64,000 nt of DNA from Catellatospora paridis (lineage in GTDB: Bacteria; Actinomycetota; Actinomycetes; Mycobacteriales; Micromonosporaceae). Under the pieces are notes generated by a model. The model worked only from the letters and a program-made list of their open reading frames with translations, ran no database searches and had not been told where the DNA came from. The position numbers and the translations under genes were made by a program. Below, one piece after another: positions 58,701 to 64,000 of the stretch. Numbering within the stretch: position 1 is the stretch's first letter; each line of letters begins with the position of its first letter. The DNA lies in contig NZ_ML769312.1 in NCBI RefSeq assembly GCF_009720365.1, positions 930,001 to 994,000 on the forward strand, read 5' to 3'.

Positions 58701-59123
58701 GTGTCCATCGCTTCCCGCTCCGCGGCCCGGCTCGCGTGGCCGCTGCGCTGCGCTCTCGTCGTCGCCATGCTCGTCGGCGCGCTGTTCGTGCCCGCGGCCG
58801 CCGCCCCCGCCGAAGCCGCCGTCTACAACTCCTGCACCATGGCCCGCTGCGCCGACGCCCGCGCGGCACGCTCCGGCTGGTCCGCCAAGGGCTTTCCGAC
58901 CACCGCAGGCTGGTACGCCTGGAGCAACGGGCTCTACAACTACACCGGCGGCCGGTTCTACAACCGCGAGGCGCAGTTGCCGTCCGGCGCCACCTACTAC
59001 GAGTACGACGTGTACCCGCGCAACCGCGGCGCGGCCCGCGACGCCTACCGCATCGTGGTCAACCGCAGCACGGGCGTGACCTGGTTCTCGCCGAACCACT
59101 ACACCGACTTCTACCGCCTGTGA
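58701..59123 (+). CDS. Secreted guanyl-specific ribonuclease, barnase/RNase Sa type
   Basis: 140 residues with a Sec signal ending near 'APAEAA'. The mature nuclease shows 'GGRFYNREAQLP', the catalytic Glu in 'YYEYDVYP', Arg in 'DAYRIVV' and the His near the end in 'SPNHYTDFYRL', the full microbial RNase (N1/T1/Sa) set. It cuts RNA after G. GTG 58701 has GGAGG 6 bases upstream. The barstar-type gene overlaps its stop. Confidence 0.88.
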   Translation: MSIASRSAARLAWPLRCALVVAMLVGALFVPAAAAPAEAAVYNSCTMARCADARAARSGWSAKGFPTTAGWYAWSNGLYNYTGGRFYNREAQLPSGATYYEYDVYPRNRGAARDAYRIVVNRSTGVTWFSPNHYTDFYRL

Positions 59124-59554
59124 ACCCGCCGCAGGGGGCGGCGACGCCGCACCGCGACGCCGGCCCCCTGCCCCGGTGGCTGGCGGTCACCGCAGCTCCC
59201 CCACCCGACGACACCTCGGTGATCGACGGACGCGCCTGCCGCACCAGGTCCGGCCTGTTCGCCGAGTTCGCCCGCGCGCTGCGGTTCCCGGACCACTTCG
59301 GACACAACTGGGACGCGCTCGCCGACTGCCTGCGCGACGTCGCCGGCGGCCCCGGGCCGACAGTGAGCGTCGGCCACGCCGAAGATCTGCTGACCGACGC
59401 ACCCGAGCTGACGGCAATCCTGCTGGAGGTCCTCGGCGCCATCGCGGTCGACACCACGCCCGGCGTCGCGGTCACGCTCCATGTGCCCGGCGCGGACCTG
59501 GGCCGCTGCACCGCCGCCACAGCGGTGCTCCTGCCGGACGGTTCCCCCGCGTAG
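59120..59554 (+). CDS. Barstar-family ribonuclease inhibitor
   Basis: 144 residues. The centre, 'FAEFARALRFPDHFGHNWDALADCLRDV', is the barstar signature, including the acidic residue of the inhibitory helix; the N-terminal 35 residues are Pro-rich and unusual. It would sit in the cytosol and inhibit the nuclease before export. The GTG overlaps the ribonuclease stop (GTGA), so both are translated together. An in-frame start further on would shorten the extension. Confidence 0.83.
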   Translation: MNPPQGAATPHRDAGPLPRWLAVTAAPPPDDTSVIDGRACRTRSGLFAEFARALRFPDHFGHNWDALADCLRDVAGGPGPTVSVGHAEDLLTDAPELTAILLEVLGAIAVDTTPGVAVTLHVPGADLGRCTAATAVLLPDGSPA

Positions 59555-59659
59555 GGGCCGCGTATCAGGAGCCCCGCTGTCCGCTCTTCGGCGGCCCGGC
59601 AGCCTGCGAACTCGGTAAAATCGGGACGTTCACCCCCTCGTCAGGTGAGGAGAGGGCGC

Positions 59660-60583
59660 GTGAAGAAGAGCGTCACGTTCAAGAGCAACGGGCTCGACGT
59701 CAAGGGCGACCTCTACGTGCCCGACGACTACCAGGCGGGGCAGAAACTGCCGGCGATCGTGGTCAGCCACCCGTTCGGCGGGGTCAAGGAGCAGACCGCG
59801 GGCCTGTACGCGCAGAAGCTGTGCATGAAGGGCAACATCACGCTCGCCTTCGACGCCTCCTACCAGGGCGAGAGCGCGGGCGAGCCGCGTTTCCTGGAGG
59901 ACCCGTTCGCCCGTGCCGAGGACATCCGCAGCGCCGTCAGCTACCTGACCACCGTCGACGAGGTCGACCCGGCGCGCATCGGCGCGCTGGGCATCTGCGC
60001 GTCCGGCGGCTACGTGCCCTACACCGCGGCCACCGACCACCGCATCAAGGCGGTCGCCACGGTCAGCGCGGCCGACATGGGCTCGCTGTTCCGTGACGGG
60101 CTCGGCGGCAACGGCGACGCGGAGCTGCGCAAGGGGCTGCTGGAGGCCGCCGCGCAGGACCGCACCGACCAGGCCCACGGCAAACCGGCCCGCCTGGAGC
60201 ACATCGTCCCGGACACCCCGGCCGAGGTCACCGAGGACACCCCGACGCTGTACGCCGAGGGCACCGACTACTACCGCACGCCCCGCGCCCAGCACCCGAA
60301 CGCGAAGAACTGGTACGTCGTCTCCGGCATCGACCGGATCATGGCGTACGGCTCCTACGACCACGTGGACCTGATCTCGCCCCGGCCGCTGCTGATGATC
60401 GCCGGCACCAAGGCGGACACGAAGTACTTCAGCGAGCAGGCGTACGCCCAGGCCAAGGAGCCCAAGGAGCTATACCTGATCGACGGGGCGACGCACATCG
60501 ACCTCTACGACAAGCCCGAGTACGTGACCCCGGCCGTGGAGCGCCTCGACGCGTTCTTCGACAAGTACCTGGCGCCCGCCTAG
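59660..60583 (+). CDS. Alpha/beta hydrolase (dienelactone-hydrolase-like)
   Basis: 307 residues. 'LPAIVVSHPFGGVKEQTAGLYAQKL' and 'NITLAFDASYQGESAGEPRFLEDPFARAEDIRSAVSYL' are typical of the YcjY/X-Pro-like group; nucleophile 'GICASGGYVPYTA' here has Ser after Ala (C-A-S-G-G), Asp in 'LLMIAGTKADT' and His in 'IDGATHIDLYD'. The GTG follows GAGGAGAGG. The stop codon overlaps the convergent ArsR-SRPBCC stop. Confidence 0.87.
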   Translation: MKKSVTFKSNGLDVKGDLYVPDDYQAGQKLPAIVVSHPFGGVKEQTAGLYAQKLCMKGNITLAFDASYQGESAGEPRFLEDPFARAEDIRSAVSYLTTVDEVDPARIGALGICASGGYVPYTAATDHRIKAVATVSAADMGSLFRDGLGGNGDAELRKGLLEAAAQDRTDQAHGKPARLEHIVPDTPAEVTEDTPTLYAEGTDYYRTPRAQHPNAKNWYVVSGIDRIMAYGSYDHVDLISPRPLLMIAGTKADTKYFSEQAYAQAKEPKELYLIDGATHIDLYDKPEYVTPAVERLDAFFDKYLAPA

Positions 60584-61365
60584 GCCGCCTCGGCCATGGT
60601 GCGGCCGGTCTCCAGCAGGGTCTTCAGGTCCGACAGCAGGTGCGGCCAGCCCTGGCTGACCATGCCGGGCAGCGCGCTGCCGGGCGCGAACCCGTCGTGC
60701 ACGACGGTGAGCTTGACCAGGTCCCCGTCCTGCTCCAGATCGAAGGTCACCTTCGAGCGCTGCTCGGCCGCGAGCTGCTGCCGCAGGTCCTCGCCCAGGT
60801 CGACGGACTTCGCGAACTCGGGCGTGAAGGTGTGCCAGGTGTAGGCCAGCCGCCGGTAGGGCTCCGCCTCCAGCACGACCTGCGCCGGGTCGGCCATCAC
60901 CACGCCCAGCCGCTCCCAGGTCATGGCTGAGCCGACCTGCCAGTCGGTGTCGAAGGTGACCTGCCAGTACCGGCTGGTGAACGCCGGGTCGGTCAGCGCC
61001 TGCCACAGCTGCTGCGGCGTGGTCCGGATGTAGGTCGTGTAGACGAACTCGTCCATGTGCTGCTGCTCCAATGCCGTCTTGAGGTCCGCGAGGGCGTGCA
61101 CCCGCCCGCGGTGGTAGCGGTCGATCCAGCGGTCGGCGATGGCGTTGATCGGCTCGGCGTTGAGGTGGTGCAGCTTCTCCCTGCCCCGCCACACGGTGGT
61201 GACCAGGTTGGCCTCCTCCAGCACCGCGAGGTGCTTGCTCACCGACTGCCGGGCCATGTCCAGCCCCGCGCACAGCTCGCGCAGGGTCTGCCCGTTGCGG
61301 GCGTTGAGGCTGTCCAGCAGGGCGCGGCGGCTCGGGTCCGCCAGCGCCTTGAAAACGTCGTCCAT
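60580..61365 (-). CDS. ArsR-family regulator fused to a SRPBCC (AHSA1-like) domain
   Basis: 261 residues. N-terminal ArsR winged helix (1-105: 'ALADPSRRALLDSLNARNGQTLRELCAGLDMARQSVSKHLAVLEEANLV'), then an AHSA1-like SRPBCC ligand-binding barrel ('VYTTYIRTTPQQLWQALTDPAFTSRYW', 'GMVSQGWPHLLSDLKTLLE'). The fusion is common in actinobacteria; it has no metal-binding Cys set, so it likely senses a small hydrophobic ligand. Two inverted repeats just upstream suggest autoregulation. Its stop and the opposite gene's stop share CTAG. Confidence 0.9.
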   Translation of the reverse strand: MDDVFKALADPSRRALLDSLNARNGQTLRELCAGLDMARQSVSKHLAVLEEANLVTTVWRGREKLHHLNAEPINAIADRWIDRYHRGRVHALADLKTALEQQHMDEFVYTTYIRTTPQQLWQALTDPAFTSRYWQVTFDTDWQVGSAMTWERLGVVMADPAQVVLEAEPYRRLAYTWHTFTPEFAKSVDLGEDLRQQLAAEQRSKVTFDLEQDGDLVKLTVVHDGFAPGSALPGMVSQGWPHLLSDLKTLLETGRTMAEAA

Positions 61366-61376
61366 CGCCGTCCCTA

Positions 61377-61430
61377 CATGCAGCCGCTCGGCTGCATGTC
61401 CCACCATAGGCAGCCGAGCGGCTGCATGTC
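61377..61430 (-). promoter_or_regulatory. Paired operators upstream of ArsR-SRPBCC
   Basis: CATGCAGCC-GCTC-GGCTGCATG (61377-61398) is a perfect palindrome. A second copy, GCAGCC-GAGC-GGCTGC (61410-61425), lies 30 bases further and shares GGCTGCATGTC as a direct repeat. Spacing of about three helical turns fits co-operative binding. Confidence 0.75.
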
Positions 61431-61553
61431 AAACCCGCCACTTCGGCACACTCCGCCCGCGCGCTCGCTCTAGCGGCGGTCATGAATACGTGGTAGGAAT
61501 TCTCCACACATTGATGTCCATGTTGAGATTTCCTTCACACCCCGGAGGCTGGT

Positions 61554-63287
61554 TTGAGAAGGGTCATAGCAGGTGCAGCCGTGCTGGCGGCCGCGATATC
61601 CGTCGCGGTCGCCGGTTCGTCGCTGGTGACCGCGACGACATGGGCCAAGCCCGCCGACGCGGTCACCGAAGGCAGCCGGATCGTCGACTACCGCGGGTAT
61701 CGCGTGGCCGTGCCCGCCTCGTGGCAGGTCGTCGACCTGGGCGCCGAGCCCCGGGCGTGTGTCCGGTTCGACCGGCCGACGGTCTACCTGGGACACCCCG
61801 GCGACCAGTCCTCCTGCCCCGCCGATCTCGTCGGGCGCACCGCGGCGCTGGTCATCGAGCCGCTCGACGCCGTGTCCGCGAGCCGCCTCGCCCCGCAGAC
61901 CGCCGTCACCGCAACCGGCGCGGCGGTCGCGGCCGGGGCCGTGTCCCGCGACGACGCGATCCAGGTCGCCGTACGCGGCGCGGGCGTGCTGGTCACCGCG
62001 GCGCACACCCCCGACAACGAGTCCCTCGTCCGCCGGATCCTCGCCTCCGCGAGCCTGGGCCGCGACGCCAAGCCGTCGTCCGACAGCCTGCTCACCACCG
62101 CGACGGCGACCGGGGCCGCCACCGCCGCGGCGCCGCTGGCGGCGGCCGGGCCGCAGCCGGGCGTGTACACCGGCAAGGGCTTCGACACCTGCGCCGCCCC
62201 GTCCCAGTCGACCATGAACGCCTGGCGCAACAGCTCGCCATACCGGGCCGTCGGCATCTACATCAGCGGCGCGAGCCGGTCGTGCTCCCAGCCGAACCTG
62301 ACCGCAAACTGGGTGACCAACCAGACCAACAACGGCTGGCGGCTCATCTCCATCGAGCTGGGCCGGCAGGCCCCCTGCGGCACCCGGCTGCCGAAGATGT
62401 CCGCCGACCCCGCCACCGCGCGTTCCCAGGGCGTCACGGCCGCCAACAGTGCAGTGAGCGCCGCGCAGGCGCTGGGCATCCCCGCCGGCAGCGCGATCTA
62501 CAACGACATCGAGCAGTATCCGTCGAACGCCTCGTGCAAGGCTGCCGTCCTGTCGTTCCTGTCCGGCTGGACGGAGCAGCTGCACGTGCGCGGGTACCTG
62601 TCCGGCATGTACTCCAGCGGGTCCTCCGGCGTGACCGACGTCTGCAGCGCCTACCACGACTCCAACTACACCCGGCTCGACCACCTCTGGATCGCGTGGT
62701 GGAACGGCGTGGCCGACACCGACGCCGGCCCGTACTGCGACGCGTCCTACTACACCAACCACCGGCGGCTGCACCAGTACGTCGGCGAGGTGCTGGAGAC
62801 CTGGGGCGGGGTGCAGATCAACATCGACCGCAACTACCTCGACGTGTCGACGAGCGTCTCGGAGCCACCGCCGACGTCGTGGAGCGCCGTCGTGGACAAC
62901 ACGACCGCGGGCGGTTTCACCGCCAGCGCGAACTGGGGCTCCTCGGCGTTCTCCGCCCAGCGCTATGGCACCGACTACCGCTTCGCCGACCCGGTCGCGG
63001 CCAGCGACCCGGCCTGGTACCGGGTGACCATCCCGGAGACCGCGTCGTACGAGGTCGCGGTCTGGTATCCGGCGAACGCCGGCTACAACGACGCGACCCC
63101 GTTCATCGTGGCCACCACCGGTGGCAACCAGACGGTGACCGTGAACCAGCGCGTCAACGGCGGACAATGGATCTCGCTGGGCGTCTTCACCCTCGCCGCC
63201 GGCACCGGCGACAAGGTCGGCGTGAGCCGGTGGACCACCGGCACCGGCTACGTCATCGCCGACGCCGTGCGCTTCACCCGCGTCTAG
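61554..63287 (+). CDS. Secreted DUF1906 (glycoside-hydrolase-like) protein with golvesin-type C-terminus
   Basis: 577 residues with a Sec signal (1-32). After a 170-residue N-terminal domain comes the DUF1906 barrel ('GKGFDTCAAPSQSTMNAW', 'AVGIYISGASRSCSQPNLTANWV', 'GSAIYNDIEQYP', 'YLSGMYSSGSSG', 'HQYVGEVLETWGGVQINIDRNYLD'), with an Asp/Glu pair where Rv2525c-like proteins have acidic residues. The last about 130 residues are a golvesin-like beta domain ('YRVTIPETASYEVAVWYPANAGYN'). A cell-wall or glycan target is likely. TTG 61554 has GGAGG 5 bases upstream. Confidence 0.85.
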   Translation: MRRVIAGAAVLAAAISVAVAGSSLVTATTWAKPADAVTEGSRIVDYRGYRVAVPASWQVVDLGAEPRACVRFDRPTVYLGHPGDQSSCPADLVGRTAALVIEPLDAVSASRLAPQTAVTATGAAVAAGAVSRDDAIQVAVRGAGVLVTAAHTPDNESLVRRILASASLGRDAKPSSDSLLTTATATGAATAAAPLAAAGPQPGVYTGKGFDTCAAPSQSTMNAWRNSSPYRAVGIYISGASRSCSQPNLTANWVTNQTNNGWRLISIELGRQAPCGTRLPKMSADPATARSQGVTAANSAVSAAQALGIPAGSAIYNDIEQYPSNASCKAAVLSFLSGWTEQLHVRGYLSGMYSSGSSGVTDVCSAYHDSNYTRLDHLWIAWWNGVADTDAGPYCDASYYTNHRRLHQYVGEVLETWGGVQINIDRNYLDVSTSVSEPPPTSWSAVVDNTTAGGFTASANWGSSAFSAQRYGTDYRFADPVAASDPAWYRVTIPETASYEVAVWYPANAGYNDATPFIVATTGGNQTVTVNQRVNGGQWISLGVFTLAAGTGDKVGVSRWTTGTGYVIADAVRFTRV

Positions 63288-63296
63288 CAAGCCGTC

Positions 63297-63328
63297 CCGG
63301 GGACCCGGTTGCGCGCACGGGTCCCCGG
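63297..63328. terminator. Terminator between convergent DUF1906 and azoreductase genes
   Basis: A perfect 11-bp stem (63297-63307 with 63318-63328) and a 10-base loop lie between the stop codons. Confidence 0.78.
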
Positions 63329-63354
63329 AACGGCAGGTCGGGGCAGGCCGCGAC

Positions 63355-64000
63355 TCAGGCCGTCACGCCGACGGCGGGCGACAGGAAGCCCCTGCCCAGA
63401 TTGCGGGCCTGCGCGACGGCCCCGGTCAGGGCCGCCTCGCGCTGGTGCGGGGTGATGTCCATCGGCTGGGCGTGGATGAACCGCACGTCCGTTATGCCGA
63501 CAAACCCGAAGACCGTCCGCAGGTACGGCTCCTGGAAGTCGTACGAGTGCAGGTACGTCCCCGCGGAGTAGTCCGCGCCACGGGAGGTCACGCAGACCAT
63601 CCTCTTCCCGTTGACCATCGGCACGACCTGGCCGGTCTCGTCGTACCGGAACAGGTATCCGGGCTGCACGATGCAGTCGATGTAGTACTTCAGCGCGTAC
63701 GGCACGCCGAAGTTCCACATCGGTGCGGTGATCAGGTAGGCGTCGGCGGAGACGAAGTGCTCGATCAGAGACTCGACCTGCCGCCACGACTCGGCGTGGT
63801 CGCGGTCGATGGGCCTGCCCACCATCAGCGCGTACTTCGCCTCGATGTTGTCGCCCGCCATCGCGGGCAGGTCCTGGCGGTAGAGGTCGACGACGTCGAC
63901 GGTGACATCGCCGGACTGCTCTCGGACACCCTGCAGAAAGGACTCGGAAACACGAAGCGAATGGGATTCGGAACCACGGGGACTGGCGATGACGTGCAGA
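63355..64000 (-). CDS. FMN-dependent NADH-azoreductase (AzoR-like), N-terminus cut by window end
   Basis: About 214 residues are visible and the start lies a few residues beyond the window. 'LHVIASPRGSESHSLRVSESFLQ' is the flavodoxin-like N-terminus, 'YLITAPMWNFGVPYALKYYIDCIVQPGYLFRY' the FMN-binding loop, and 'VFGFVGITDVRFIHAQPMDI' the C-terminal strand. Such enzymes reduce azo dyes and quinones with NADH. An internal ATG at 63861 is not the start: similarity continues before it. Confidence 0.9.
   Translation of the reverse strand, partial: LHVIASPRGSESHSLRVSESFLQGVREQSGDVTVDVVDLYRQDLPAMAGDNIEAKYALMVGRPIDRDHAESWRQVESLIEHFVSADAYLITAPMWNFGVPYALKYYIDCIVQPGYLFRYDETGQVVPMVNGKRMVCVTSRGADYSAGTYLHSYDFQEPYLRTVFGFVGITDVRFIHAQPMDITPHQREAALTGAVAQARNLGRGFLSPAVGVTA

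Overview
This is high-GC DNA with strong third-position GC bias, frequent GTG/TTG starts and tightly overlapped operons. It fits a mycelial actinomycete, most likely Micromonosporaceae; the family is an inference from overall gene content (Lys/Ala-rich H1-like protein, PMT mannosyltransferase, DUF2332, SUKH-4, ArsR-SRPBCC fusion), not from a marker gene.

Layout. 1-2.9 kb: end of an MFS transporter, a DUF1304 membrane protein and a DEAD-box RNA helicase. 2.9-5.6 kb: an ssuACB-type sulfonate importer. 5.6-10.3 kb: a degraded accessory island with several aberrant tRNA-like sequences, direct repeats, a frameshifted gene, a 5'-truncated IS110-family transposase, a CoaD-like nucleotidyltransferase and a cupin. 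10.3-28.7 kb: organosulfur scavenging genes. These are a flavin reductase; an unrelated pair of ABC exporters; an 11-kb minus-strand operon (Cys-containing leader peptide, Opp/Dpp-type importer, two NtaA/DszA-type monooxygenases, an SsuE-type FMN reductase, an acyl-CoA-dehydrogenase-fold monooxygenase and an aldo/keto reductase); and a divergent operon with a second such monooxygenase and an SsuD-type alkanesulfonate monooxygenase. 28.7-42 kb: housekeeping and regulatory genes, a vanadium-haloperoxidase-like exoprotein, a SUKH-4 immunity protein, a second sulfur importer (MetNIQ type), and an LLM oxidoreductase coupled to a hemerythrin. 42-64 kb: a DHA2 exporter opposite a WYL regulator, an H1-like protein, a MarR-GNAT fusion, secreted proteins, YciO/Sua5, a lytic transglycosylase, PMT, an HxlR/aldo-keto reductase pair, a barnase/barstar-type pair, an ArsR-SRPBCC fusion, a DUF1906 exoprotein and an azoreductase cut by the window end.

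How the genes work together. The sulfur genes form a coherent scavenging programme. ABC importers bring in sulfonates, methionine and an unidentified organosulfur compound; flavin reductases supply FMNH2; LLM-type and acyl-CoA-dehydrogenase-fold oxygenases cleave C-S bonds to release sulfite; the aldo/keto reductase may reduce the carbonyl product. Three promoter regions of these genes share a TCCCATA-centred motif. The divergent promoter also has a perfect CRP-type palindrome, and the long operon begins with a leader peptide of the actinobacterial RRHVD type, which suggests cysteine-responsive attenuation. Elsewhere, several regulators (TetR, WYL, MarR-GNAT, HxlR, ArsR-SRPBCC) have clear inverted repeats in their own promoter regions, and many convergent gene pairs share hairpin terminators.
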